DNA of 18,991 nt, from the NCBI GenBank assembly GCA_023415335.1, contig JAEZLD010000118.1:1-18991 (forward strand), written 5' to 3'. The notes under the pieces are model-generated. The model did no database searches. It was not told the DNA's origin and saw only the letters and a program-made list of their open reading frames with translations. The translations under genes were made by a program, and so were the position numbers. Of the stretch, positions 7,246-16,254 are shown in pieces. The number at the start of each line of letters is the position of its first letter. Positions within the stretch are counted from its first letter, which is position 1. This DNA comes from Bacillota bacterium. GTDB taxonomy: Bacteria; Bacillota; Clostridia; Clostridiales; Caloramatoraceae.

Positions 7246-8754
7246 TTAATCATCCATAACATTTATTCGTCCATTAATCATACCCATCCAGCAGCTATAA
7301 TTGACTGTACCAGTCTTCGTTGGTGTAAACTCAATTATGTTTTCCCCTGTATGGAATGTGTATTCTATATTATAATCCTTAATATTGATTTTATAGTTGC
7401 ACCCATTTAGGCTGCCTTCCCGTGCATTAATCACCCATTTCACAGGAAGCCCTGCCTTAACCGTTATATTAGGATAACGCCTGGATTCCAGTGTGCTGTT
7501 TATAACCTGAACGCCATCAACAACTTCTATGGGTGTATCAGCTTTTGGAGTATTCTTAACAGATGCCCCCTGTGCAGTCCACAAAGCATAAGAGCCAATA
7601 ACAATTGCCAGGGCTGCAAGCTTTACTGCTTTTTTTGCTGAATCCCTTTTTATAGGAATACTTAAGAGTACTCCAGCAATATAAAAACCGATTATTAAAG
7701 TCAGCAGCAGATCAGATGGGAGCCGTCCATTTAGGGAACCACCCTGAGAGAGCATTGCTAAACCAAGTACAACTACCAGCACAGCACCAATGGTCATGAC
7801 CTTATCTGTAAACCTTTTGCCAAGGACCGAAACAATAGAGCCTAGCCCAAGCATCAAAGGCACCGTACCCAGACTGAATAAGAACATTGATAAGGCACCT
7901 GTAAAGGGGTTTCCTGCTGCTAATGCCACAATCCACATGGACTGTAATGGACCACAGGGCATAAATCCGTTTAGAACGCCAACAATGAATGGACGGCTGC
8001 TGCTTGCTTTTTTAATACTAAGCTTTTTAGTAAGAGACTGTGGCAAAGGAACCGTAAATTTACGGAGCCATGGAAAAATCCCAAGCATATTGATTCCCAT
8101 AATAACCATAAACAGGCCTGCTATGATTTTCAGAGTACCCTGAAGGAATAATGATAATCCTACCTCTGAGTTGCCGCCAATGATAAAGCCAATGAATCCT
8201 AATAAGAAGCCCACTGCTGTATACGATAAAACACGACCAAGATTATATAGTATTGCCGGGCTGATCATAGCCAGGTTGCTGCTGGGTTTAGCTTCCTCCT
8301 GGTTTATCTGAGGGATGCATTGCGAAAGGTTTATGCCGCCACACATGGCAATACAGTGAACGGAGGTAATAAGACCTATTACAAATAACATACCGTAACC
8401 CATATTCGTATCTGCAAGCTGGCTTGGCACCAACATGTTAAGAATCCCCATGGATTCTAGCACGACATATAAGACAACAATTATTGTCAGTATACGGATG
8501 GTTTTAGTTAAATCCGGTTTCTGTTGTTTCTTGCTGGTCATGACCTTGTAATTTAGTGATTCTATAACTGAAATGATTTCTTTTAATGTAATTTTACTCT
8601 CGTCATAAACAATATCTGCCGTGCCATTGTTATAGCTGATGCTTGAACTGACAATACCTTTTGTATCCTTCAGTTTTCTTTTGATTTTATTCTGGCAGTT
8701 TACACAGTACATCCCACCTATATGTAACTGTATTTTTTTAGTAAATGGTTTCAT
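7246..8754 (-). CDS. HMA - TauE/DsbD-like membrane protein - cupredoxin fusion, probable copper handling
   Basis: 502 aa with three parts. Residues 8-72 form a heavy-metal-associated domain with the CxxC copper site Cys17/Cys20 (GMYCVNC). A short linker and membrane helix (about 84-105) lead to a six-helix or longer membrane core (about 120-395) of the sulfite exporter TauE/SafE or DsbD/UreH-like group, with SVHCIAMCGG (131-140) and GFMPCGPL (263-270), the cysteines expected in this group. Residues 405-502 resemble a cupredoxin-like domain with Cys452 and a C-terminal SCWMGM cluster (Cys488, Met490, Met492) as probable copper ligands. The start is supported by GGGAGG on the minus strand at 8765-8770. 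The family is usually tied to copper delivery or export, and in some bacteria to haem-copper oxidase assembly. It is the first gene of the minus-strand block. The substrate is inferred. Confidence 0.85.
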   Translation of the reverse strand: MKPFTKKIQLHIGGMYCVNCQNKIKRKLKDTKGIVSSSISYNNGTADIVYDESKITLKEIISVIESLNYKVMTSKKQQKPDLTKTIRILTIIVVLYVVLESMGILNMLVPSQLADTNMGYGMLFVIGLITSVHCIAMCGGINLSQCIPQINQEEAKPSSNLAMISPAILYNLGRVLSYTAVGFLLGFIGFIIGGNSEVGLSLFLQGTLKIIAGLFMVIMGINMLGIFPWLRKFTVPLPQSLTKKLSIKKASSSRPFIVGVLNGFMPCGPLQSMWIVALAAGNPFTGALSMFLFSLGTVPLMLGLGSIVSVLGKRFTDKVMTIGAVLVVVLGLAMLSQGGSLNGRLPSDLLLTLIIGFYIAGVLLSIPIKRDSAKKAVKLAALAIVIGSYALWTAQGASVKNTPKADTPIEVVDGVQVINSTLESRRYPNITVKAGLPVKWVINAREGSLNGCNYKINIKDYNIEYTFHTGENIIEFTPTKTGTVNYSCWMGMINGRINVMDD

Positions 8755-9140
8755 CTATTATTCGCCTCCCTATTTGTGACATATTATATAAAGCTTTCAG
8801 CTCATTCAGCATTTAAGCCATTCATTGGTATGAAGTCTATAGTAGCAGGAAATTTTGTGATTTTTATGTGTGTTAAATAAAATAATTACAGTAACAAAAT
8901 ATATTTAATATGAGATTATGAAAAGGTGGAGATATATGTATAATCAGAATATGCAAAAGAAATAAGAAATAATGAAGTCAGTACTTAAAGACTTTAAATT
9001 TATTGCAATATACACTATCATAAGAAAAAGGTGTTTTTTAAGATGCCTTATGTTATATTTTATTTAGATTGTTTTGTTAATTTAGCTTAATAAATTTTGT
9101 GTGTCAATTCAAGTACTAATCAGTCAGGTGGGGAAAGAGA
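8755..9140. other. Divergent intergenic region
   Basis: This 386-bp AT-rich stretch lies between the divergent transporter and small-protein genes. A minus-strand TATAAT (8783-8788) sits about 30 bases before the transporter start and is its likely -10 box, although the -35 is poor. The part around 8915-9000 is a decayed methyltransferase fragment (separate entry). A 9-codon ORF at 8936-8965 with an upstream AAGGTGGAGA lies within that fragment and is probably fortuitous. No clear + strand promoter for the next gene can be picked. Confidence 0.6.
8915..9000 (+). pseudogene. Decayed C-terminal fragment of a SAM-methyltransferase gene
   Basis: Bases 8946-9000 align with the intact methyltransferase gene at 15441-15496 with about six mismatches and one single-base gap. 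Two exact blocks are shared: GAAATAAGAAATAATG and CAGTACTTAAAG. Read in the matching frame it gives EYAKEIRNNE, then after a -1 shift QYLKTLNL, against EYTQEIRNNADQYLKAIKS in the intact protein. A stop codon and the frameshift show it is not coding. Upstream, from about 8915, the frame reads DYEKVEIYV before a stop, plausible for this family. The rest of the gene is not recognisable in the region. Confidence 0.6.
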
Positions 9141-9557
9141 ATGAAAATCACAATTAAAATCAAAAAAGCCGGCAGCAGGAAGGCTCTTGACAAAGCAGTT
9201 TACGAATCTAAACAGGACATAGGGAGCCTTAGAGAGCTTCTATGCTTTCTTGTGAAGGAAGATGTGGAAAGGTATAATGCCAGAAACTCAGAAAACCCTG
9301 TGCTGAAATATCTTACAGAGAAGGATATAGAGGAAGCAGCACAAGGTGGGAAGGTTGGATTCGGGTATACCTACAGCGGCAGGAAAGCAGATTTGGACAA
9401 GGCAGTTGAAAATGCACTTGAGTGTTATAAGGACGGGCTCGTCAGAGTGTTTAAAAATGATGAGGAGCTTCTTGATTTGAACGGGGAGCTTAATATATGC
9501 GACGGTGATGAATTTACTATCATTCGAATGGCATTTCTTGCAGGACGTATGTGGTAG
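9141..9557 (+). CDS. Hypothetical 138-aa protein, possible beta-grasp fold
   Basis: I do not recognise a named family. The protein has no signal peptide or membrane segment and is rich in Lys, Glu and Asp. The pattern looks like a beta-grasp protein: a beta hairpin (MKITIKIKK, then KAVYES), a helix (SLRELLCFLVKEDVERY), a central insertion, and C-terminal strands (GLVRVFKNDEELLDL) ending in CDGDEFTIIRMAFLAGRMW, recalling the 'GDEV...P..GG' end of MoaD/ThiS-type proteins. The fold is an inference from pattern only, and the C-terminal diglycine is missing. GGTGGGG at 9127-9133 serves the ATG. The stop lies 14 bases before the start of the DUF4132 gene, so the two are very probably co-transcribed and functionally linked. 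Confidence 0.6.
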   Translation: MKITIKIKKAGSRKALDKAVYESKQDIGSLRELLCFLVKEDVERYNARNSENPVLKYLTEKDIEEAAQGGKVGFGYTYSGRKADLDKAVENALECYKDGLVRVFKNDEELLDLNGELNICDGDEFTIIRMAFLAGRMW

Positions 9558-9571
9558 AGGAGGGAGCATAC

Positions 9572-12500
9572 ATGGGAAATTCTCCGGTTTTAGATTATGA
9601 GAAATTAAAAGCAAAATCTATTATTAAGCAATCCAAGCTATCTGATGCAATCAGCTATTATGCCTGCAATATGTATGAGCAGGGAGCGTTTCAAAGGGTA
9701 TGGGAAGAGCTTACAGCCTGCTATGGAAAAGCACCGCATTTGATTAAAACCTCCCACGAGTTTTTCAGCGGCAAGCTTATAAAGGCTTTAAATGAACTGG
9801 GCGGTGATGGGTTTGTAGAGGACGTGAGGCTGCTTGTTCAGATGCGCCTGACTGGCCAGTTTTCATCCTCCATGTACAGAAGGAGCTACCGCACTCCTGA
9901 TTTTGGCTATTATGCCGTCAGAATTATAGAAGAAATCTGCTGCTATCTGCGTATTTGCAGCTATAAACAGACGGTTGAGGAATTGATAGGATTTGAACAT
10001 GAATATATCAGGTATTATGAAAGCGCACTGGCTCTTGAAATATGCAAGGGGAATCAGAGGGTTATTGATACCATCAGAGATATGATTCTTGGTGATAACA
10101 ACACAGCTGTCCTCACCCGCAAGGTTATCCAGGCAATCATCATAAGCGGAAACCGTGAGCTTATAGACCTTGTGAAGCAGCTGCTGATTGCTGCAAGGCT
10201 GCAGGAGGGGCTGCGCCAGTCCATACTGGAAAGCACAGATGAGGGAAGATTGGATACCTTTATTGAAATTTATAAGGTATGTCTGGATGAGGATATGTTC
10301 CGTTACAGCAGCGCAGCCAGAGCTTTATTTACCTGGACTGGCTTGAACATTGAAGAAATCAAGATACCCGTAGTAAGAAATATCGCTCGTGTAGGCTATG
10401 AATGTCTTACGGACAGAAATAAGAGAGAGGAGTACTTTAACAGCCCCAATGCCCTGGAGGCATACCTCAGCATCTGGGCACAGGGCTGTGAGGACGTTGA
10501 AGGCACGGACCGTACTGCAGAAAAGCTGCTGACGAATCCTAAGAAGTACCGCAGGCTTCTGGGCTGGTACTTTATTAGCCATGTGGAAAACCCCACCTAC
10601 CGGCAGGAGATGGCAGCCGCACATCTTGATGAGCGTGACGAGGAAACACTGGCCTATATAACAGCCAATCTATACTACAATCCAAAGGCTTTAGCCACAT
10701 ATACATATAGACGTACAGACTGGAGCGTAAAGCCTTTGCCGGATGACAGCCTTCCAAAGGAGCATGGGAAGCGCTGTAGCTTGTTTGGGGAACTGAAAAA
10801 GCTGGCTCTGTATATAGGTAACCAGAATCGGGAATTCAATGAATCCTTATTCTCCTTCCTTACGGTCAGGCTGTCCAATGAAAGAGTCATAAACTGTATG
10901 ATGTCCCTGGCTGCTTACGACATGGATGAGGACATGATTGGGGAACTATACTCCATGATGGATGTCTTTACTGCAGACCAGAGGAGGGCTTTCTTCCTGA
11001 ATCTGCTTGATCCCAGCGAAAATAAGACACACCGCTGCTACCTATATGATGGCCTGAAGGACAGGAGTGTCGATATAAAGGAGCTGTCAATTGAAAAGCT
11101 GGACAGCTGCAGCGCTACGGCAGATGACATCAGGCAGATATGCGGTGTTTTAACAGGCAGGAGTGCCAAGGTCCGTAAGCAGGCAATGGCATATCTTTCA
11201 AAGCAGACGGAAAGCCTGAGGCAGACTGCGGTTACTGAGCTTAAAAATGGAACGGAGAACCAGATGCAGGCGGCAATCGAGCTTCTTACGGAGGACAAAG
11301 AGCTTGCGGCAAAAAACAGTGAGCTGATTAATTCAATGAAGTCAATGGACTTGTCCACCCAGACGGAGATTATGCTGAACCAGCTTGAGAAGACTGCCTG
11401 CTCGGAAGACCATTTTTCACCTGAGAACGGCTATGGTTTATATGATATGGAGCTTATCAGAAAAACCATAGCTTCATATGCTTCAGACAGTTCCCTTGAG
11501 CTCAAAAAAGCCTCAAAATCCCTGTTTGCAAGGCAGCTAAAAAGGGCTTATGAGCATATAGATAAGGGTGTGCTGCTGTCAAAAGAGGAAATCCTTTCGC
11601 TGATTCCCCAAAAGGCTGAGATCGTGCAGCTGCTTGACCGGATGAATGCTGTTTTTGAGGCACACAAGGACTATGAATATGAAGTAGAAATGTTTGGAGG
11701 GTCCTTATCAAAGGTTCTTTTGGGGGATGCTTCATATGCAGGTCTTCTGGTACCTGCAGAGTATGGTCCTACCAATAGATTAAATCAGAGGGAGGAGCTT
11801 CGCTTTAATATGGTTCCGTTCCATGAGGAATTCGCTGAGGTATTGAAGGAGTACATGGATGATGGCGTGAAGCTGCTTATGCTATACTACTGCTGTAACA
11901 GGGCCTCTGACTATCTTATGAGGCTGCCCTCCGGGTATGAGGCTGCAGATTGGTTTGTTTCCCTTGAGAATACATTCTCCTCCACTGTCAGAAAAGATGG
12001 ATATGACAGGTATAAATACCGCTACTGGCAGATGGCAGATATTATAAAGCTGGCTTTTGAGGAAGCAGATAACGAGAAAATTTTCAATGCGGCATATGAT
12101 ATATACTTCAGCATGCATGAAATTATAGGCGAAGAAAAACTGATGAAAGGCTATGCCGTGGAAAACGGCAGGAAGAGCAGCGTTTATGTCTATGGAGGGA
12201 TGCCTGTTGACAGGTACGTTCCAGCTAACCACAACATTGTCTCGTTTTACAGGAGAATTTTAAATGATATTCCCAAGACGGAGGAGCAATTCACCAGGTG
12301 GTTCAAGAAGGAATATGCCTTCGAATTAAGCACGGACTTCCGGGTTTCCTCCCTGTCATTACAGCAGTATGTCCATGCAGCAGAGCTGAAGCTGATTCCA
12401 AAGGACAGCATAAGCCAGTGGATTCTGCATCCGAACATCAACATACCCATGAATCTGAAAAGCCTCAGTGACCCGGTCAGAAATAACAAAGGTATGCAGC

Positions 12501-14647
12501 TCTTTGAGACTTATCCTTGGATGAAGGAATTCAGCAGCATGCTGATTCGCAGGATGGTTGAAGTGGAAGCAAACAGAGGGGAGATACCCACCGACATCTC
12601 CACCAAATGCCATGACATAATGAAATTCGAGGGGGCAGAGTATTTCTGCAGGCTGCTATCTGCACTGGGGAAGGATAATTTCTTCCGTGGATATGATTAT
12701 TCACGTGGAACGACGAAGCAGGAAGTCCTGAGCCAGCTTTTGAAGAGGTGTTATCCAAGCCCTGATGACACTGCCTGCAGGCTGCAGGGGCTGCTTAAAA
12801 GGACGGATATTACCGACAAGAGGCTGGTGGAGGCAGCCATGTATGCACCCCAGTGGGCTGGCCTCGCTGAGGAGGTTACTGGATGGACAGGCCTTAGGAA
12901 GGCTGTATGGTTCTTCCATGCACACATTAGCGAGCATTTTTCTGCAGAGAAGGAGACGGAGGTTGCCATTTATTCTCCTATTTCTCCCATTCGGTTCAAC
13001 GACGGGGCATTTGACTTGAACTGGTTCAGGGATGTTTACAGCATGCTTGGTGAAAACAGGTTCAAGGTGCTTTATAAATGTGCCAAGTACATCACCAATG
13101 GCTCTATAGCCCACCGCCGTGCACAGCTGTACTCAGATGCAGTCATGGGAGGGCTGGATGCCATTGAAACAGAAAATGAGATAACAGAGAAGCGGAATCA
13201 GGAAAAGCTTCGGGCATATGCATTAATTCCACTTAGCAGTGACCCTGAACATGAGCTTCTGCGCCGTTATGAATTCATAAAGAGGTTTGAAAAGGAAAGT
13301 CGGCAGTTTGGCGCCCAGCGGAGGGAAAGTGAAAGGAAGGCCTGCCAGGCTGCTTTGGAGAATCTGGCCATTACTGCAGGGAAGACGGATGTTAACAGGC
13401 TCATATGGCAGATGGAAAGTGCCAAGCTGGAGGAGATTCGCCCCCTCATGGAAAAGCAGGAGGTAAACCAGGCTTTTGTATGGCTGGGTATTGATGAGGA
13501 CGGAAATGCCGGGCTGCTTTGTGAAAAGAACGGAAAGCTTTTAAAGTCCCTTCCATCCTCCCTGAATAAAAACCAGACCATTCTTGAGCTTAAGCAGAGG
13601 GTAAAAGAGCTTAGGGAACAGAGGCAGCGCAGCAGGGCTACACTGGAGCAGTCTATGGTCAATATGTGCACCTTTACCTGCCAGGAGCTCTATAAGATTC
13701 TGGGAAACCCTGTCATTGCACCAATGGTAGAGCGCTTAATCTGGATTACAGAGTATAAACAGACGGGCTTTGCAAGGGCAGATAAGAAGGCAGTTACCTT
13801 AACAGATGCTTCTGGAGCAGAAGAAGGTCTCATGAAAGACGCAGTGTTGAGAATTGCCCATCCCCATGATTTAATTAAGAGCGGTAACTGGGCTGATTAT
13901 ATGCAGGCGGTTTATAAGGAGCAGATTGTTCAGCCCTTTAAGCAGGTATTCAGGGAATATTATCCCCTGACGTCAGAAGAAAAACAGGAGAAAACAATCT
14001 CCCGAAGATACAGCGGGTATCAGGTTCAGCCTCAGAAGACGACAGCACTGCTTAAGGGGAAGGGCTGGACTGTAGACTACGAGGAGGGACTGCAGAAGGT
14101 ATGCTATGGGGAAAACCTCATCGTAAGGCTATATGCACTTGCAGACTGGTTCTCACCGGCAGATATCGAGGCACCCACACTGGAGACAATACAGTTCTTC
14201 AGAAGGGCAGATAATAAGCAGGTTGACCTGGAAGCAGTAAATCCAATACTGTTTTCTGAAATCATGAGGGATATTGACCTGGTTGTAAGCGTAGCTTATG
14301 TAGGCGGTGTGGATGCGGAAACCAGTCATTCCACTATTCAGCTGCGTACAGCAATTGCGGCAGAACTGGTAAAGCTCATGAAGCTTACCAATGTAACCTT
14401 CACTGAGAACCATGCGAAGATTATTGGCAAGCTGGGCTCCTATTCTGTTCACATGGGCTCAGGAATCGTACACGCGGAAGCAAAGGGAATGGTGGCAATT
14501 ATTCCGGTTCATTCGCAGCATAGGGGGAGAATATTCCTTCCATTTGCAGATGAAGATCCAAAAACAGCAGAGATTATGAGCAAGATTGTGCTTCTTGCTG
14601 AGGATGGGAAGATAAAGGATCCGGAAATATTGTCCCAGCTTCGATGA
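9572..14647 (+). CDS. Giant DUF4132-domain protein (MolR/YehI-like)
   Basis: 1691 aa, soluble, no signal peptide. The ATG at 9572 is preferred over an upstream GTG at 9551 because GAGGAGGGA (9557-9565) is placed correctly for it and the GTG lies inside the preceding gene. The N-terminal two-thirds is helical, with repeat-like stretches resembling HEAT/ARM repeats (for example about 520-640: IKELSIEKLDSCSATADDIRQI, VRKQAMAYLSKQ). The DUF4132 region is recognisable at about 1310-1480: LKQRVKELREQRQRSRATLEQSM, ERLIWITEYKQTGFAR, RIAHPHDL (1427-1434) and EQIVQPFKQVFREYYPLT. The conserved C-terminal module follows (about 1490-1691): SEIMRDID (1562-1569), YSVHMGSG (1624-1631), FLPFADEDP and MSKIVLLAEDGKIKDPEIL. 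Function is unknown. The E. coli relatives (YehI/MolR) lie near MoxR-type ATPase, VWA and SWIM genes; none is seen here. Confidence 0.85.
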   Translation: MGNSPVLDYEKLKAKSIIKQSKLSDAISYYACNMYEQGAFQRVWEELTACYGKAPHLIKTSHEFFSGKLIKALNELGGDGFVEDVRLLVQMRLTGQFSSSMYRRSYRTPDFGYYAVRIIEEICCYLRICSYKQTVEELIGFEHEYIRYYESALALEICKGNQRVIDTIRDMILGDNNTAVLTRKVIQAIIISGNRELIDLVKQLLIAARLQEGLRQSILESTDEGRLDTFIEIYKVCLDEDMFRYSSAARALFTWTGLNIEEIKIPVVRNIARVGYECLTDRNKREEYFNSPNALEAYLSIWAQGCEDVEGTDRTAEKLLTNPKKYRRLLGWYFISHVENPTYRQEMAAAHLDERDEETLAYITANLYYNPKALATYTYRRTDWSVKPLPDDSLPKEHGKRCSLFGELKKLALYIGNQNREFNESLFSFLTVRLSNERVINCMMSLAAYDMDEDMIGELYSMMDVFTADQRRAFFLNLLDPSENKTHRCYLYDGLKDRSVDIKELSIEKLDSCSATADDIRQICGVLTGRSAKVRKQAMAYLSKQTESLRQTAVTELKNGTENQMQAAIELLTEDKELAAKNSELINSMKSMDLSTQTEIMLNQLEKTACSEDHFSPENGYGLYDMELIRKTIASYASDSSLELKKASKSLFARQLKRAYEHIDKGVLLSKEEILSLIPQKAEIVQLLDRMNAVFEAHKDYEYEVEMFGGSLSKVLLGDASYAGLLVPAEYGPTNRLNQREELRFNMVPFHEEFAEVLKEYMDDGVKLLMLYYCCNRASDYLMRLPSGYEAADWFVSLENTFSSTVRKDGYDRYKYRYWQMADIIKLAFEEADNEKIFNAAYDIYFSMHEIIGEEKLMKGYAVENGRKSSVYVYGGMPVDRYVPANHNIVSFYRRILNDIPKTEEQFTRWFKKEYAFELSTDFRVSSLSLQQYVHAAELKLIPKDSISQWILHPNINIPMNLKSLSDPVRNNKGMQLFETYPWMKEFSSMLIRRMVEVEANRGEIPTDISTKCHDIMKFEGAEYFCRLLSALGKDNFFRGYDYSRGTTKQEVLSQLLKRCYPSPDDTACRLQGLLKRTDITDKRLVEAAMYAPQWAGLAEEVTGWTGLRKAVWFFHAHISEHFSAEKETEVAIYSPISPIRFNDGAFDLNWFRDVYSMLGENRFKVLYKCAKYITNGSIAHRRAQLYSDAVMGGLDAIETENEITEKRNQEKLRAYALIPLSSDPEHELLRRYEFIKRFEKESRQFGAQRRESERKACQAALENLAITAGKTDVNRLIWQMESAKLEEIRPLMEKQEVNQAFVWLGIDEDGNAGLLCEKNGKLLKSLPSSLNKNQTILELKQRVKELREQRQRSRATLEQSMVNMCTFTCQELYKILGNPVIAPMVERLIWITEYKQTGFARADKKAVTLTDASGAEEGLMKDAVLRIAHPHDLIKSGNWADYMQAVYKEQIVQPFKQVFREYYPLTSEEKQEKTISRRYSGYQVQPQKTTALLKGKGWTVDYEEGLQKVCYGENLIVRLYALADWFSPADIEAPTLETIQFFRRADNKQVDLEAVNPILFSEIMRDIDLVVSVAYVGGVDAETSHSTIQLRTAIAAELVKLMKLTNVTFTENHAKIIGKLGSYSVHMGSGIVHAEAKGMVAIIPVHSQHRGRIFLPFADEDPKTAEIMSKIVLLAEDGKIKDPEILSQLR

Positions 14648-14767
14648 AGGACACTAAGAAAATGTAAAGCTGCATCCTCATTGTGATAATAAGCTAAATG
14701 ATTTAAATACCAGAAAACCAATTAATAGGGGATTAGACTAAAAAACTAGAGATATATATGTATACTG

Positions 14768-14773
14768 TATAAT
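14768..14773 (+). promoter_or_regulatory. Possible -10 box for the methyltransferase gene
   Basis: TATAAT at 14768-14773 is preceded by TG and lies about 40 bases before the ribosome binding site AAGGGGG. No good -35 box is present at 16-18 bp. The alternative pair TTGATA (14789) and TATAAA (14810) has a 15-bp spacing and would start transcription almost at the start codon, so I prefer the first. Confidence 0.3.
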
Positions 14774-14829
14774 TAAATAAAGGCACAATTGATATTTATT
14801 GCGTAACGGTATAAAGGGGGAAAAGTAAA

Positions 14830-15645
14830 ATGGGTAAAATAGAACCATACAAGGGGATTGCGGGAATATATGAGGATATAAGACCTTCCTACCCAGAACG
14901 ATTAATTGAGGATGTAATTGAAAGGACCGATTTAAAACAGAGTGATAGGTTGCTAGAAATTGGTGCAGGAACTGGAAAAGCAACTATACAGTTTGCTAAT
15001 AAAGGATTTAGGATTCACGCAATAGAGTTGGGGGAAGATATGGCTGAAATACTAAAGGATAAATGTTCTCACAACTCAAATGTTTCAGTAGACGTAACGT
15101 CCTTTGAGGAATGGAACCGCCCTGATAATGAAAAGTATGACATGATTTATTCTGCACAGGCATTTCATTGGATAGATAACAAAGTTAAATATAAAAAATG
15201 TCATGAACTTTTAAAGGATAATGGACACCTCATTTTATTCTGGTACAATCCATGTGATGACAAATTGCCGGATGCAAAGGAAATCGAGGAAGAAGTTAAT
15301 AGAGTTGTTGAGAAATATGCTTCCGGCGATTATTCTAATAATGGAAAGACTGAAAGACGTTCACATGATGGGGTATCGAGCAATGATGAGCGAAAGGCAG
15401 AGATAGAGGCTTCGGGATTATTTAATTTAGTTGAAAAATTAGAATATACACAGGAAATAAGAAATAATGCAGACCAGTACTTAAAGGCTATAAAATCAGT
15501 TCCAGCATTTGCATCTAAGCTTGATGGATTAGATGCTATTACAATAGATAAGATGGATAATGAAATTATAGAAGTCATTAATAACCATGGGGGATATATA
15601 AGCGGTTTATTTGAATTTTCTTTATACATAACTAAAAAAATGTGA
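14830..15645 (+). CDS. Class I SAM-dependent methyltransferase
   Basis: 271 aa. The Rossmann-fold SAM site is seen as motif I LLEIGAGTGKAT (41-52, with Gly45, Gly47 and Gly49), the acidic residue after strand 2 in HAIELGEDM (Glu66), and the motif IV-like YDMIYSAQAFHWI (103-115). The N-terminal YEDIRPSYPERLI is typical of small-molecule or uncharacterised members of COG0500-type enzymes. The C-terminal half (about 130-271) is the substrate lid and gives no clue to the acceptor. AAGGGGG at 14814-14820 precedes the ATG. The gene is visibly more AT-rich than the DUF4132 gene before it, as are its codons. A decayed relative lies at about 8915-9000. Substrate unknown. Confidence 0.88.
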   Translation: MGKIEPYKGIAGIYEDIRPSYPERLIEDVIERTDLKQSDRLLEIGAGTGKATIQFANKGFRIHAIELGEDMAEILKDKCSHNSNVSVDVTSFEEWNRPDNEKYDMIYSAQAFHWIDNKVKYKKCHELLKDNGHLILFWYNPCDDKLPDAKEIEEEVNRVVEKYASGDYSNNGKTERRSHDGVSSNDERKAEIEASGLFNLVEKLEYTQEIRNNADQYLKAIKSVPAFASKLDGLDAITIDKMDNEIIEVINNHGGYISGLFEFSLYITKKM

Positions 15646-15741
15646 CATGTAATATTTTTATAGGACTACTTTCAATTAAAAGAGTAAGAGATTATTGATT
15701 GGAACCTGTAAAAATTAATAATGGGTTTAAGGAGGATTATT

Positions 15742-16251
15742 ATGGAATTGAAAGAGGTAATGTTAAAAAGAAGAAGTATCAGAAAGTTTACTGATGAAGC
15801 TGTGCCTGAGGAGTTTATAGATGAATTGCTGCACGCTGCCATGAGCGGACCAAGTGCCTGCAACAAAAAGCCTTGGGAATTTTACGTAGTAACTAATGAA
15901 GAGGTTTTAGAAAGGCTCCAGTCTGTAACCAGATACACGAAAATGCAATCAAAGCTTGCAATGATTGTATGTGGGAATCTATCCAGGTCTTTACCCCTGC
16001 AGCTTGCTGATTTCTGGATACAGGATTGCAGTGCTGCCACGGAAAACATCCTGCTCTGTGCTACAGATATGGGCCTGGGGGCTGTGTGGTGCGGTATTCA
16101 TCCTCAAAAAAAAGCTGAGAAAAAAGTTGCTGAAATATTGGACCTTAGCAGCAGGCATATTCCATTGAATATTATTTTTCTGGGATATCCTGCTGAAAGT
16201 CCTGAAGCACGGGACCAATATGATGAAAAAAGGGTCCATTATATAAGATAG
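15742..16251 (+). CDS. Small nitroreductase-family flavoprotein
   Basis: 169 aa from the ATG at 15742, which follows AAGGAGG (15729-15735); an in-frame ATG at 15721 overlaps that ribosome binding site and is rejected. FMN-site features of the nitroreductase fold are present: KRRSIRKF at residues 9-16, GPSACNKKPWEF (36-47), AATENILLCATDMGLGAVWCGI in the central helix and strand, and LGYPAE near the end. This is at the short end of the family, in the group of about 165-190 residues with small lids. It should bind FMN and use NAD(P)H to reduce nitro compounds, quinones or related substrates; the true substrate is unknown. It stands 96 bases after the methyltransferase gene, with no obvious terminator between, so the two could share a transcript. 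Confidence 0.9.
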   Translation: MELKEVMLKRRSIRKFTDEAVPEEFIDELLHAAMSGPSACNKKPWEFYVVTNEEVLERLQSVTRYTKMQSKLAMIVCGNLSRSLPLQLADFWIQDCSAATENILLCATDMGLGAVWCGIHPQKKAEKKVAEILDLSSRHIPLNIIFLGYPAESPEARDQYDEKRVHYIR

Positions 16252-16254
16252 GAT

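Noticed and set aside
8936..8965. Nine-codon ORF with an upstream AAGGTGGAGA
   Set aside because: It is inside the methyltransferase relic and in a different frame from the remnant; such a short ORF has no further support.
9551..9571. GTG at 9551 as start of the DUF4132 protein
   Set aside because: It lies inside the preceding gene and upstream of the ribosome binding site GAGGAGGGA, which serves the ATG at 9572.
12701..13114. 137-codon minus-strand frame within the DUF4132 gene (and similar ones across 10054-14721)
   Set aside because: These are antisense shadows of a long, conserved coding sequence and carry no motif of their own.
15721..15741. ATG at 15721 as start of the nitroreductase
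   Set aside because: The AAGGAGG site lies inside those codons and points to the ATG at 15742, where the conserved family sequence begins.
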